DNA of 64,000 nucleotides from Pacificispira spongiicola (GCF_012926505.1 NZ_JABBNT010000004.1:248001-312000), one strand, 5' to 3'; positions 1-12,038 are shown, numbered from the stretch's first letter. Notes: a model not told the origin generated them from the letters alone. Made by a program: numbers and translations.

Positions 1-1
1 G

Positions 2-745
<744 letters not shown>

Positions 746-800
746 TCGGGACGGACGAACCACCGTATCGGAAACGTAAACGCTTCTATCGGGATAGGAC

Positions 801-3144
<2,344 letters not shown>

Positions 3145-3187
3145 TCGGGCCAAGGTTCATCCGGTTTCATCACGCAGGAGTTAGGAC

Positions 3188-3604
3188 ATGGCGGATAAGG
3201 TTGCCTTCGAACTCGTCTCCCCGGAGAAGCTTCTCTTCTCCGGCGAGGTCGACATGGTGGTCCTGCCGGCCAGCGAAGGGGATATGGGCGTCATGCCCGG
3301 TCACGCGCCGGTCATCGCGACCATTCGCCCGGGCACGATCTGCATCTTCAACGGCAACAGCGTCGAAAAGCGCCTGTTCGTCGCCGGTGGCTTCGTGGAA
3401 GTGACGGAAGAGCGCTGCACGGTGCTCGCCGACACCGCGACCCCGGTTGAAGATATCGATCTGGGCGCGGCGCAGACCTTGGTCAAGGATTTGGGCGAGG
3501 ATGTAAGCCACGCCAAGACAGAAGAAGAAAAGGCAAAGGCCGAGGCGAATCTCGTCGTGGCCCAGGCGAAACTGCAGGCGGTCGAAACCCCGGCATATCG
3601 CTAA
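3188..3604 (+). CDS. atpC: ATP synthase F1 subunit epsilon
   Basis: Epsilon subunit, at the foot of the gamma shaft, involved in coupling and in regulation of ATP hydrolysis. The 138-residue protein has the N-terminal beta-sandwich (VAFELVSPEKLLFSGEVDMVVLPASEGDMGVMPGHAPV) and a C-terminal helical hairpin (AKTEEEKAKAEANLVVAQAKLQAVE). The start follows a CAGGAG site at 3175. It is the last gene of the operon, 43 bases after atpD and directly before a strong terminator. Confidence 0.97.
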   Translation: MADKVAFELVSPEKLLFSGEVDMVVLPASEGDMGVMPGHAPVIATIRPGTICIFNGNSVEKRLFVAGGFVEVTEERCTVLADTATPVEDIDLGAAQTLVKDLGEDVSHAKTEEEKAKAEANLVVAQAKLQAVETPAYR

Positions 3605-3630
3605 GCCCTTTCCGGTTACCGAATACGAGG

Positions 3631-3661
3631 ACGGCCCGCCAAAAGGCGGGCCGTTTTCTTT
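3631..3661 (+). terminator. Rho-independent terminator of the atp operon
   Basis: A perfect 10-bp stem (ACGGCCCGCC at 3631-3640 with GGCGGGCCGT at 3645-3654) closed by an AAAA loop and followed by TTTTCTTT. It lies 27 bases after the atpC stop and before a convergent gene, so it should end atp transcription. Confidence 0.93.
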
Positions 3662-3679
3662 AGGGACAGTGCGTGCCGC

Positions 3680-4438
3680 TCAGAGGTTCTGGCCGCCCGA
3701 CACTTCAATCCGTTGCGCGGTCATCCATTGGCTCATGCCGGTGAGGATACCGGCGACCGCTTCCCCGATATCGTCGGGCAGTCCGGCCCGTCCCATCGCG
3801 ATGGACGATGCGACGGCCTTGTTGATATCCGGGATATCCCGGACGACGCCGCCCCCGAAATCCGTTTCGATGGCGCCGGGTGCGATGACATTGACGGCGA
3901 TTCCACGCGGGGCCAGTTCGGCGGCCATGTAGCGGGTAATGACCTCAATCGCGCCTTTCATCCCGCCATAGGCGGAATAACCGGCATAGGCGAACCGCGC
4001 GAGACCGGACGATACGTTCAGGATACGCCCGCCATCCGCGATCATCGGCAACAGCCGTTGCGTCAGCAGATACGGCCCCTTCACATGTTCCGAATACATC
4101 CGGTCGAGATCGCCTTCCGTTGTATCCGGAAAAGGTTTCAGAATGCCGCTGCCGGCATTGTTGACCAGAAAGTCGATATCGCTGCGTCCCCAGGTATCGT
4201 CCAAAACCGAGGCAAGGGTGCTGGCGAAACGACTGAAGGCGGACGTGTCCGTGGTGTCGAGCTGTAAGGCGACGGCCTTCCCGCCACGGGCCTCGATCTC
4301 CGCGACCGTCGCGTCCGCTGCGTCCTTTGCATTCCGATACGTCAGGACGATATCGACGCCTTTGTCGGCGAGGTGAAGGGCCGCATTCTGGCCAAGGCCC
4401 CGGCTTCCGCCGGTAATGAGTGCGATTTTCTTGGACAT
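3680..4438 (-). CDS. Short-chain dehydrogenase/reductase (classical SDR)
   Basis: An NAD(P)-dependent oxidoreductase of unknown substrate. The protein from ATG 4438 (252 residues, starting MSKKIALITGGSRGLG) has the TGGxxGxG cofactor motif at residues 9-16, the NNAGSG motif, and the YxxxK active site as YGGMK, followed by an APGAIETDF segment typical of 3-oxoacyl-ACP reductase-like SDRs. The frame extends to 4489, but an AGGAA site supports 4438. It is divergent from an AraC-type regulator (4612), the usual arrangement for a regulator and its target. Substrate cannot be inferred. Confidence 0.9.
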   Translation of the reverse strand: MSKKIALITGGSRGLGQNAALHLADKGVDIVLTYRNAKDAADATVAEIEARGGKAVALQLDTTDTSAFSRFASTLASVLDDTWGRSDIDFLVNNAGSGILKPFPDTTEGDLDRMYSEHVKGPYLLTQRLLPMIADGGRILNVSSGLARFAYAGYSAYGGMKGAIEVITRYMAAELAPRGIAVNVIAPGAIETDFGGGVVRDIPDINKAVASSIAMGRAGLPDDIGEAVAGILTGMSQWMTAQRIEVSGGQNL

Positions 4439-4611
4439 GATCGGTTCCTGTTTTGGTTCGGGATTGGAATTCCCGAACCGTAACCGCACCTTCTTGCCGG
4501 TGCCTGCCGGTTAATCCGAAAGAGTTGCCTATTCCTCCAATACGATGCGGCAATCTCTTATGTGTTGCCTCGTTTGTTGTACTATTCATCCGACAAAAGG
4601 TGAGGTGTTGA

Positions 4612-5508
4612 ATGGTGGAGACGGATTTAAAGGACCGCATCTGGCGGCACGCAGACAGGGTTGAGGTTGGCGAAATCCCGTTCGGAACGGAAATCCCGGG
4701 CTTCACCTTGGTTCGGTGCCGGGAGGAAACGCGGATTGAACCGACGCTCTATAAGCCTTTGGCCTGTGTCGTGTTACAGGGGGCGAAGGAATCCTTCCTG
4801 GGCGAGGCGCCGGTGCGCTTTTCCGCCGGGCAGACACTGATCGTCAGTCTGGATATTCCGACAGTGTCGCGTATCGTGGGGGCCAGCCCGGATGCGCCTT
4901 ATATCGCCATGGCGCTGGAACTGGATCTGTCCATGATGCGCAGCCTTGCGGCGGAACTGTCGGATACCGGGCCGGGCAGTGAACATCTGCTTCAGGAGCA
5001 ATCGGTCGCCATTGCGGCGGGCGATACCGATCCTAATCTGCTCGACGCGATGGAAAGGCTGTTCAACCTGATCGGGCGACCGTCGGATCAACGGGTGCTG
5101 TTGCCGTTGATCCTGCGTGAGATTCATTTCCGGCTGCTGTCTGCCGGGCATGGCGCGATGTTGCGGCGGCTGATGCTGCGCGACAGCCATGTCAGCCGAA
5201 TCGCGCGCGCGGTTTCGAAAATCCGCAGCGACATTGCCGCGCCGATCCGGATCGCGGAACTGTCGCAACTGGCGGGGATGAGCCCGTCCAGCTTTCACGA
5301 ACATTTCAAATCGGTCACGGCGAAAACGCCGCTGCAATTCCAAAAGGATATCCGCTTGCAGGAAGCGCGCAGCCGCCTGATCGGCGGCGCCGGATCGGTG
5401 ACGGAGATCGCCTTCACCGTCGGGTACGAAAGCCCGACCCAATTCAGCCGCGAATACGCCCGCAAGTTCGGTGTATCGCCACGCGCGGATCGACAGGGCG
5501 CATCGTGA
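4612..5508 (+). CDS. AraC family transcriptional regulator (AraC_N type)
   Basis: A 298-residue DNA-binding regulator. The N-terminal half (residues about 20-170) resembles the AraC_N ligand-binding domain (LACVVLQGAKESFLGE, then DIPTVSRIVGASPDAPYIAMALELD). The C-terminal half has the double helix-turn-helix: SQLAGMSPSSFHEHFKSVTAKTPLQFQK, then VTEIAFTVGYESPTQFSREYARKFG. It is transcribed away from the SDR gene at 3680-4438 and very likely controls it, perhaps in response to a carbonyl or quinone compound; the inducer is unknown. The final residues (RADRQGAS) are less conserved. Confidence 0.92.
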   Translation: MVETDLKDRIWRHADRVEVGEIPFGTEIPGFTLVRCREETRIEPTLYKPLACVVLQGAKESFLGEAPVRFSAGQTLIVSLDIPTVSRIVGASPDAPYIAMALELDLSMMRSLAAELSDTGPGSEHLLQEQSVAIAAGDTDPNLLDAMERLFNLIGRPSDQRVLLPLILREIHFRLLSAGHGAMLRRLMLRDSHVSRIARAVSKIRSDIAAPIRIAELSQLAGMSPSSFHEHFKSVTAKTPLQFQKDIRLQEARSRLIGGAGSVTEIAFTVGYESPTQFSREYARKFGVSPRADRQGAS

Positions 5509-5510
5509 GA

Positions 5511-5541
5511 TGGAAACAAACGACCCGTCGATTGACGGGCC
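5511..5541 (-). terminator. Possible terminator for the minus-strand SDR gene at 5587-6186
   Basis: On the minus strand a 6-bp stem (CCCGTC, loop AATC, GACGGG; bases 5524-5539) is followed by TCGTTTGTTTCC. The stem is short and the T tract interrupted, so termination may be partial. It lies between two convergent genes (AraC end 5508, SDR end 5587). Confidence 0.4.
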
Positions 5542-5586
5542 GCTGTTGCGCCGAATGGCCGACATTGTTGTGTTGGGTCCGCCGGA

Positions 5587-6186
5587 TCAGAAGATTTCGA
5601 AAACCTGACCGGTTTGAAGGCCATCGACGCTTTTCGTGAAACCCAAGGCCGCCTTCGCGGCGGGAACGGGATCGTGGCCGGGAAAATACGGCCCGTAGTT
5701 AGGAACGGATTCAACCAACATTCCGGGACTGACGGCGTTGATGCGCTGCCCTCGGCCGATTTCGATGGCGGCTGCCTTCACGAAGGATTCCAGCGCGCCA
5801 TTTACCATGGATGCCGAACTGCCGTAACGGATCGGGTCGTGTGTCAGGATGCCGGTGGTCAGCGTGAAGGACCCACCGTCCGGCACGAATTCACGCCCGA
5901 TCAGGACGAGATTGACCTGTCCCATCAGCTTGTTGTCCAGGCCGACCCGGTAATCGGCGTCCTGCATCTCCGCGAAATCCGCGAATTTTACGGTGCCCGC
6001 CGTGCTGACGACGGCATCGACTTGCCCCAACCTTTCGAAGGCCTGGCGGATGCTGGTCGTGTCGGCGATGTCCAACGCGATATCCGCGCCCGATCGCGCG
6101 GCCCGGATAACGTCGTGACGTTGCCCCAATTCAGCGGTGACCGCCTTTCCCAAGGTACCGGTCGCGCCGACGATCAAGACTTTCAT
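5587..6186 (-). CDS. Short SDR-like oxidoreductase lacking the classical YxxxK pair
   Basis: A 199-residue Rossmann-fold protein beginning MKVLIVGATGTLGKAV with the GxTGxxG dinucleotide motif at residues 7-13 and a TAGT segment in place of NAG. Around residue 150 the expected YxxxK reads YGSSASMVNGALESF, so the catalytic lysine is not in its normal place; this pattern is known in a short-chain dehydrogenase subgroup. Substrate unknown. An AGGAAAGGAAC ribosome-binding stretch precedes ATG 6186. It is divergent from the LysR gene at 6293, its probable regulator. Confidence 0.82.
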   Translation of the reverse strand: MKVLIVGATGTLGKAVTAELGQRHDVIRAARSGADIALDIADTTSIRQAFERLGQVDAVVSTAGTVKFADFAEMQDADYRVGLDNKLMGQVNLVLIGREFVPDGGSFTLTTGILTHDPIRYGSSASMVNGALESFVKAAAIEIGRGQRINAVSPGMLVESVPNYGPYFPGHDPVPAAKAALGFTKSVDGLQTGQVFEIF

Positions 6187-6292
6187 TGCCGTGTTCCTTT
6201 CCTACGCGTTGTTGCGTTGGACGGATATAGGCATGAGATATTTGTTTTGATAATTAGGTAAATAATGAACATAGCGTTTGGAAAATCGAACA

Positions 6293-7213
6293 ATGAGCAA
6301 ATTCCTAATGGAAGTGTGCAGCTTCGCCACGGTTGTAGACCATGGTGGCTTCTCGGCTGCGGCGCGGGCGACGGGACAATCGAAAGCGAGCCTGAGCCAA
6401 CAGGTCAGTCGGTTGGAACAGCGCCTGGACACGCAGCTATTATACCGGTCCACACGCCGCGTCAGTCTGACGAAGTCGGGCGAGGTTCTTATCGACTATG
6501 CGCACAGGATACTGAACGCCGAAGGTGAAGCCGTCGAAGCATTGAACGCCTTGGGAACGGAACCGTCGGGGACTGTGTCGGTCACGATGCCGGTGTCGTT
6601 CGGAGAGATTTTCATGACCGAGGTCGCGACATCGTTCCGAGAGGCCTTTCCCGCCATCCGATTGCGGATCGAACTGGAAAACGACTACCGGGATTTGAAG
6701 GAAACCGGGGCGGATGTCGCCATAAGAAAGGGCCTGATGGATGACCCGGATCAGGTCGCGATCCCGCTTGGACGATATTCGGAAATCGTCTGCGCCGCGC
6801 CGTCTTACCTGGCGGCCCACGGTGTGCCCGAAACCCCGGACACCCTGAAGGGCCATCCTTGTCTGGTAAACGAACATACGGCGCGCGACAGCCGCTGGAC
6901 CTTTTACGACAGCGCGGAAGCGATGTCCGTGGCCGTGACGGGGCCTCTGTTGGTCAATCATTTCCCGCTGATCCGCGCCGCCGCCGTCAAAGGATACGGA
7001 ATAGCCAGGCTGCCCCGATATCTGGCAATGCCCGACGTGAAGGCTGGGGTTCTCGTCCCAATCCTCACGCGCTATGCCTCGCCGGTCGATCCGATCTATT
7101 TGGTCTATATCCGGGAAGCACGGCTGCCCCGCCGAACGCGCCTGTTCGTGGATCACGTCCGCGATTGGTTCCGTGCCCGCCCTGAATTGTTGAGCGACGG
7201 CGCCGTGCCTTAG
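6293..7213 (+). CDS. LysR family transcriptional regulator
   Basis: A 306-residue LysR-type regulator. The N-terminal winged HTH is clear (FATVVDHGGFSAAARATGQSKASLSQQVSRLEQRLDTQLLYRSTRRVSLT) and is followed by a substrate-binding domain ending near residue 295. A TTG at 6278 would add five residues, but ATG 6293 (MSKFLMEVCSF) matches family N-termini. It is divergent from the SDR-like gene 5587-6186 and most likely regulates it. Its stop codon overlaps the stop of the convergent doeA gene (7210-7213), leaving no terminator between them. Confidence 0.93.
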   Translation: MSKFLMEVCSFATVVDHGGFSAAARATGQSKASLSQQVSRLEQRLDTQLLYRSTRRVSLTKSGEVLIDYAHRILNAEGEAVEALNALGTEPSGTVSVTMPVSFGEIFMTEVATSFREAFPAIRLRIELENDYRDLKETGADVAIRKGLMDDPDQVAIPLGRYSEIVCAAPSYLAAHGVPETPDTLKGHPCLVNEHTARDSRWTFYDSAEAMSVAVTGPLLVNHFPLIRAAAVKGYGIARLPRYLAMPDVKAGVLVPILTRYASPVDPIYLVYIREARLPRRTRLFVDHVRDWFRARPELLSDGAVP

Positions 7214-8394
7214 TCCTTCACCAGCATCGGTCGCGGATAGTCGGTCAGGCATTCGGCCGGGCCGCTGTCCTTGATCAGGATGCTTTCGGTGATTTCCAGG
7301 CCCCAGTCCTTCATCCACAGGCCGGGCATGAAATGGAAGGTCATGCCGGGTTTCAGTTCGGACTGGTCGATTTCGCGGAAGCTGATCGTGCGTTCGCCCC
7401 AATCCGGCGGATAGGAAATCCCGATCGGATAGCCGCAGCGGGCGGACCGTTCGATCCCGGCCTTCGCCAATTCCCCGGCCAGGGCGTTGGCGACGTCGCA
7501 GGCGCGGTTTCCGGCACGGGCGGCGTCCAGACCGGCCTCCAGCCCATCCAGCAGCGCCTTTTCCGCATCGACCAGGAATTGCGGCGGCTTGCCAAGGAAG
7601 ATCGTGCGGCTGAGCGGTGTGTGATAACGCCGATAGCATCCGGCGATTTCGAAGAATGTGCCCGCCCCGGACTGCATCGGCTTGTCGTCCCAGGTCAGGT
7701 GGGGCGCGGCAGCGTCCGTGCCGGTGGGCAGTAGCGGCACGATGGCCGGATAATCGCCGCCGAAGTCTTCCGTGCCTGCGATCCCCGTCTTGAAGATATC
7801 GGCGACCAGATCGCATTTGCGCAGGCCCGGTTCCATCCGATCCGCGATCATCCCATGCATGCGGCCGACGATGGTCGCGGCCTTGCGCATGAAGGACAGC
7901 TCCGTTTCCGACTTGATGCCGCGCTGCCAGTTCACCAACCCGGTCGCATCCACCAGGGTTGCGTTGGGCAGGTTCTTTTGCAGCGACAGGAAGGCGGCGG
8001 CGGAGAAATAGTAGTTGTCGAGTTCGACCCCGATGCGCAACCCACCCCAGCCGCGATCCGTCAGGATGCCCGATAGCTGATCCATCGGATGACGTTCGGT
8101 CGATTGAACGTAATGGTCGGGATAGGACAGGACGTTTTCGTCCGGCATATAGACCGTGCGGACCGCGCCGTTGCTGTCCTGGTTCCGGCCCCACCAGATC
8201 GGCATTCCGTCGCCGGGAACGATCACCCCCTGATGGACATAGAAGGACCAACCGTCATAGCCGGTCAGCCAGGACATGTTCGACGGATCGGTGACCCAGA
8301 GGAGGTCGATCCCTTTCGCCTCCATGGCCTTGCGCGTCTTGGCGAGGCGGTCGGCATATTCCTGACGAGAGAACGGAAGATCGGTACCCGGCAT
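7210..8394 (-). CDS. doeA: Ectoine hydrolase (M24 peptidase-fold)
   Basis: Opens the ring of the osmolyte ectoine to N-acetyl-2,4-diaminobutyrate, the first step of ectoine catabolism. The 394-residue protein has the creatinase/prolidase N-terminal domain (to about residue 160) and a pita-bread M24 domain. M24 metal-ligand positions are altered: the two aspartates appear as E249 (FFEIAG) and H258 (RRYHTP), which separates it from true aminopeptidases and, as I recall, fits EutD/DoeA. Assignment rests on sequence character plus the doeX, doeC, doeD and doeB neighbours. It starts divergently from doeX with an 88-base shared control region. Confidence 0.88.
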   Translation of the reverse strand: MPGTDLPFSRQEYADRLAKTRKAMEAKGIDLLWVTDPSNMSWLTGYDGWSFYVHQGVIVPGDGMPIWWGRNQDSNGAVRTVYMPDENVLSYPDHYVQSTERHPMDQLSGILTDRGWGGLRIGVELDNYYFSAAAFLSLQKNLPNATLVDATGLVNWQRGIKSETELSFMRKAATIVGRMHGMIADRMEPGLRKCDLVADIFKTGIAGTEDFGGDYPAIVPLLPTGTDAAAPHLTWDDKPMQSGAGTFFEIAGCYRRYHTPLSRTIFLGKPPQFLVDAEKALLDGLEAGLDAARAGNRACDVANALAGELAKAGIERSARCGYPIGISYPPDWGERTISFREIDQSELKPGMTFHFMPGLWMKDWGLEITESILIKDSGPAECLTDYPRPMLVKD

Positions 8395-8482
8395 GGCAAT
8401 CCCTCCACATTGAAAGCGGCGTCAGATTGCATGGGCGGCATTCTCGTGACAAGAGTGTGACGGAACCGTCGAAGGAGCGTCC

Positions 8483-8968
8483 ATGATCGCGCTGGATAAC
8501 CGCGATGTGAAGATTTTGACTGTGCTTCAGGCAGAAGGACGCATCACCAAGGCGGCCCTGGCGGAGCGGGTGAACCTATCGCCCGCCGCTTGTTGGGACC
8601 GGTTGAAGCGGTTGGAACATGCGGGCCTGATCGTCGGATTTGAAGGACGCCTCAACCCACAATTGCTGGGTAGCACGGCGGAAGTCCTGCTGTCCGTCGA
8701 ATTGGACAGCCATAAAACCGAAGATTTCCGGCGTTTTGAAACCGGCATTCAGGATATTCCCGAAATCGTCGATTGTTGGGCCGTCGGCGGCGGGATCGAC
8801 TATATGGTGCGGACGGTGACGCAGGATATCAAGGCGTACCAGACGCTGGTCGACGATTTGCTGAATGCCGGGCTGGGCATCAAACGCTATTACACCTACG
8901 TCGTCACCAAATCGGTGAAGCATTCGCCGATCCCGCTGGATCGCGTGTTGCCGAAGAATCCTCGATGA
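8483..8968 (+). CDS. doeX: AsnC/Lrp family regulator of ectoine catabolism
   Basis: A 161-residue feast/famine regulator: N-terminal HTH (DNRDVKILTVLQAEGRITKAALAERVNLSPAACWDRLKRLEHAGLIVGFEG) and a C-terminal RAM ligand-binding domain (residues about 70-150). Ectoine clusters commonly carry such a gene (DoeX in Halomonas elongata; also next to eut genes in rhizobia), where it binds the doe promoter with pathway intermediates as ligands. Here it faces doeA across 88 bases and precedes doeC by 124 bases, well placed to control both directions. No MocR-type EnuR gene is seen nearby. Confidence 0.88.
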   Translation: MIALDNRDVKILTVLQAEGRITKAALAERVNLSPAACWDRLKRLEHAGLIVGFEGRLNPQLLGSTAEVLLSVELDSHKTEDFRRFETGIQDIPEIVDCWAVGGGIDYMVRTVTQDIKAYQTLVDDLLNAGLGIKRYYTYVVTKSVKHSPIPLDRVLPKNPR

Positions 8969-9092
8969 CCGCCCCTAACTTTCGGCGAAACGTCGGGCAC
9001 GGGGCCGCGCTTGCGTGGGTTCTTCGCCGCAAGTCGCCGTAGAGTGCCGACACTTCTTCGAGACCACCTACAAATCTGGCGAGGATTCTGCG

Positions 9093-10586
9093 ATGACGGA
9101 GACCCATTCTCCCCGCGATCGGCTGTCCGATCCGACCCTCTTCAAGACAGAGTCTTTCATCGGCGGCATATGGCGGGACTCCGACTCCGGTAATCGTCGC
9201 GCGGTCACCGATCCCGGTAACGGCAATCGGATCGGCGATATTCCCGAAATGACCTCGGCGGAAAGCCGTGCCGCCGTCGATGCGGCGCAGGCGGCCTTTC
9301 CGGCCTGGGCGGCGATGCTGCCGCAGGATCGCGCAGCCATTCTGCGTGCCTGGTTCGATGAGGTGCGAGCCGCGCGCGAGGACCTGGCGACGGTCATGGT
9401 TTTGGAACAGGGCAAGCCGTTGTCCGAGGCCCGTGGTGAAATCGATTATGCCGCCGCCTTCATGGAATTTTATGCAGAGGAAACGAAACGCCCGAATATC
9501 GAGGGCGTGACCTCGCATCTGCCGGATGCGGAGGTGGAACTGTGGCGGGAGCCGGTCGGCGTCGCCGCGCTGATCACGCCGTGGAATTTCCCCTGCGCCA
9601 TGATTACCCGCAAGGCCGCGGCGGCCATGGCGGCGGGCTGCACCGTCGTCGTGCACCCGTCCTCCGAAACGCCGTTTTCGGCGCTGGCGCTGGCGGAAAC
9701 GGCGCGCCGGGCGGGGGTGCCCGATGGCGTCTTCAATGTCGTGACCGGCGATCCCGAAACCATCGTGAAACCCTGGACCGACGATGTTCGCGTTCGCGCC
9801 CTGTCTTTCACCGGTTCGACGGATATCGGACGGCTGCTCTATGCCCGCAGCGCGGCGACGGTGAAACGGCTGGTGTTGGAACTGGGCGGTCACGCGCCCT
9901 TCATCGTGTTCGACGATGCGGATATCGACCGTGCGGTAGACAGCGCGATCGCGGCGAAATTCGCGACCTCCGGTCAGGATTGCCTGGGCGCCAACCGACT
10001 CTTCGTGCAACGCGGTGTCTATGATGCGTTCTGTAAACGCTTCGCCGAGCGCACGGCCGCGCTGACCGTCGGCTATGGCATGGACGACCCGGATATCGGG
10101 CCCCTGATGAACGACGGCGCCGTGAAGAAACAGAAGGAACAGGTCGCCGACGCTCTATCGAAAGGCGCACATTGCCTGACGGGCGGAGAGGCGATGCCGG
10201 ATCACGGGCCGCTGTTCTTCCGCCCGACGGTGCTGACCGACGTGCCCCGCGACGCGCTGATTTTCCGGGAAGAGACCTTCGGTCCCGTCGCTGCGATTGC
10301 CCCCTTCGATACGGAAGGCGAGGTCCTGAAATGGGCGAACGACACCGAATACGGGTTGGTCGCCTATCTGCATACGATGGAGCCGCGCCGGATTTTCCGG
10401 ATGAGCCGCGGGCTGCAATACGGCATGGTGGCGGTGAACCGGACCAAGGTCACCGGCGCCCCGATCCCCTTCGGCGGGATGAAACAGTCGGGCCTGGGCC
10501 GCGAAGGCGCGCGCCTGGGCATGGAAGCCTTTACCGATGTGAAATATGTCTGCCGGGACTACGGCGACCTAACCCTAGTGGAGTAA
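9093..10586 (+). CDS. doeC: Aldehyde dehydrogenase, aspartate-semialdehyde to aspartate (DoeC-type)
   Basis: NAD(P)-dependent aldehyde dehydrogenase of the succinate-semialdehyde dehydrogenase type, expected to oxidise L-aspartate semialdehyde to aspartate at the end of ectoine breakdown. The 497-residue protein has PWNFP at 163-167, general base E263 (LELGGHAP) and nucleophile C297 (SGQDCLGA). The lysine of the usual VVKPA cofactor motif is replaced by histidine (VVHPS, H188). I chose ATG 9093 (MTETHSPRD) with GAGGA upstream over an open extension to 9015. Four bases separate it from doeD. GabD-like specificity is the alternative. Confidence 0.87.
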   Translation: MTETHSPRDRLSDPTLFKTESFIGGIWRDSDSGNRRAVTDPGNGNRIGDIPEMTSAESRAAVDAAQAAFPAWAAMLPQDRAAILRAWFDEVRAAREDLATVMVLEQGKPLSEARGEIDYAAAFMEFYAEETKRPNIEGVTSHLPDAEVELWREPVGVAALITPWNFPCAMITRKAAAAMAAGCTVVVHPSSETPFSALALAETARRAGVPDGVFNVVTGDPETIVKPWTDDVRVRALSFTGSTDIGRLLYARSAATVKRLVLELGGHAPFIVFDDADIDRAVDSAIAAKFATSGQDCLGANRLFVQRGVYDAFCKRFAERTAALTVGYGMDDPDIGPLMNDGAVKKQKEQVADALSKGAHCLTGGEAMPDHGPLFFRPTVLTDVPRDALIFREETFGPVAAIAPFDTEGEVLKWANDTEYGLVAYLHTMEPRRIFRMSRGLQYGMVAVNRTKVTGAPIPFGGMKQSGLGREGARLGMEAFTDVKYVCRDYGDLTLVE

Positions 10587-10590
10587 AGAG

Positions 10591-11961
10591 ATGCTGAGAA
10601 ACGAACCGCTTGAAGCCTGGGACCGGGACCATTTCTTCCACCCGTCGACCGCGATGGGCGCGCATGCGCGCGGCGAAACCCCGCATCGGATCATCGAAAC
10701 CGGCAGCGGCGTCTACATCAAAGACGCGGACGGTAAGGAAAGCCTCGACGGATTCGCGGGCCTCTATTGCGTCAATGTCGGCTATGGCCGGACGGAGATC
10801 GCCGAGGCCATCGCGGAGCAGGCGCATAAGCTTGCCTATTACCATGCCTATGTCGGGCATGCGTCGGAACCCGCGATCCGCCTGTCCCATATGATTGCGG
10901 AGCGTGCACCGGAAGGCCTGAACCACGTTTACTACGGCCTGTCCGGGTCGGACGCGAACGAAACGAATATCAAATTGGTCTGGTACGTGAACAACGTGCT
11001 GGGCCGCCCGGAAAAGAAGAAAATCATTTCCCGGTGGCGCGGCTATCACGGGTCGGGCGTTATGACCGGGTCGCTGACCGGGCTGGCGCTGTTCCACAAC
11101 AAGTTCGACCTGCCGCGCGCGCCCATCGTCCATACCGAAGCGCCCTATTACTTCCGCCGCGAAAACCCGGATCAGACGCCGGAGCAGTTTGCCCAGCATT
11201 GCGCCGACAAGCTGGAGGAACTGATCCTGGCCGAGGGCCCGGACACGGTCGCCGCCTTCATCGGGGAACCCGTTCTGGGCACCGGCGGGATCGTGCCGCC
11301 GCCGGCGGGCTATTGGGAGAAGATCCAGGCAGTCCTGAAGAAATACGACGTCATGCTGATCGCGGACGAGGTCGTGACCGGCTTCGGGCGTTTGGGATCC
11401 ATGTTCGGGTCGGCCCATTACGGCATGGATCCGGATTTGGTGACGATCGCGAAGGGCCTGACCTCCGCTTACGCGCCGCTGTCGGGGACCATCGTTCATG
11501 ATCGGGTGTGGAAGGTCCTGGAGAAAGGGTCCGACGAATTGGGACCCATCGGCCACGGCTGGACCTATTCCGCGCATCCGATTTGCGCCGCCGCCGGGGT
11601 GGCCAATCTGGAACTGATCGACCGACTGGGTCTCGTCGACAATGCGGGCAAGGTCGGGGCCTATTTCAACAAGGCGATGCAAGATGCGCTGGCCGATCAT
11701 CCGAATGTGGGTGAGGTGCGCGGCGAGGGCCTGATGGCCGCCGTCGAATTCGTCGAGGACAAGGCCGACCGCAAATTCTTCGATCCCTCGAAGAAGATCG
11801 GGCCGACCCTGTCAGCGGCCGCGCTGGAACGCGGTCTGATCACGCGGGCCATGCCGCAGGGCGATATTCTGGGCTTCGCGCCGCCGCTGTGCCTGACCGA
11901 AGCCGAAGCGGACAAGATCGTCGGTATCGTGAAAGACGCCGTCGTCTCCGTGCTTGGCTAA
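10591..11961 (+). CDS. doeD: Class III aminotransferase, diaminobutyrate transaminase (DoeD-type)
   Basis: PLP-dependent class III aminotransferase expected to convert L-2,4-diaminobutyrate to aspartate semialdehyde. The 456-residue protein shows GSDANETNIK near residue 125, the ADEVVTGFGR motif and the Schiff-base lysine K288 in TIAKGLTSAYAPLSG. Sequence alone would only say omega-amino acid:pyruvate transaminase; the tight coupling to doeC (4-base gap) and the downstream doeB give the specific assignment. It is followed by a 13-bp hairpin at 11986-12021. Confidence 0.87.
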   Translation: MLRNEPLEAWDRDHFFHPSTAMGAHARGETPHRIIETGSGVYIKDADGKESLDGFAGLYCVNVGYGRTEIAEAIAEQAHKLAYYHAYVGHASEPAIRLSHMIAERAPEGLNHVYYGLSGSDANETNIKLVWYVNNVLGRPEKKKIISRWRGYHGSGVMTGSLTGLALFHNKFDLPRAPIVHTEAPYYFRRENPDQTPEQFAQHCADKLEELILAEGPDTVAAFIGEPVLGTGGIVPPPAGYWEKIQAVLKKYDVMLIADEVVTGFGRLGSMFGSAHYGMDPDLVTIAKGLTSAYAPLSGTIVHDRVWKVLEKGSDELGPIGHGWTYSAHPICAAAGVANLELIDRLGLVDNAGKVGAYFNKAMQDALADHPNVGEVRGEGLMAAVEFVEDKADRKFFDPSKKIGPTLSAAALERGLITRAMPQGDILGFAPPLCLTEAEADKIVGIVKDAVVSVLG

Positions 11962-11985
11962 GGTTTTGCGAATGCACTAGTCTGG

Positions 11986-12021
11986 ACCGTTCCCTCCCGG
12001 CCGGATGAGGGAGGGAACGGT
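11986..12021 (+). other. Perfect 13-bp hairpin between doeD and doeB
   Basis: ACCGTTCCCTCCC (11986-11998) pairs with GGGAGGGAACGGT (12009-12021) around a 10-base loop. No T tract follows, so full termination is unlikely; the hairpin ends 17 bases before the doeB start and just ahead of its ribosome-binding site. It could stabilise or process the message, or partly attenuate doeB. Confidence 0.7.
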
Positions 12022-12038
12022 TCGTAGAGGGAGCGTAT

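Noticed and set aside
6440-8251. 603-codon minus-strand frame across LysR and doeA
   Set aside because: Frame-shifted shadow of doeA continuing opposite LysR; contains no recognisable domain.
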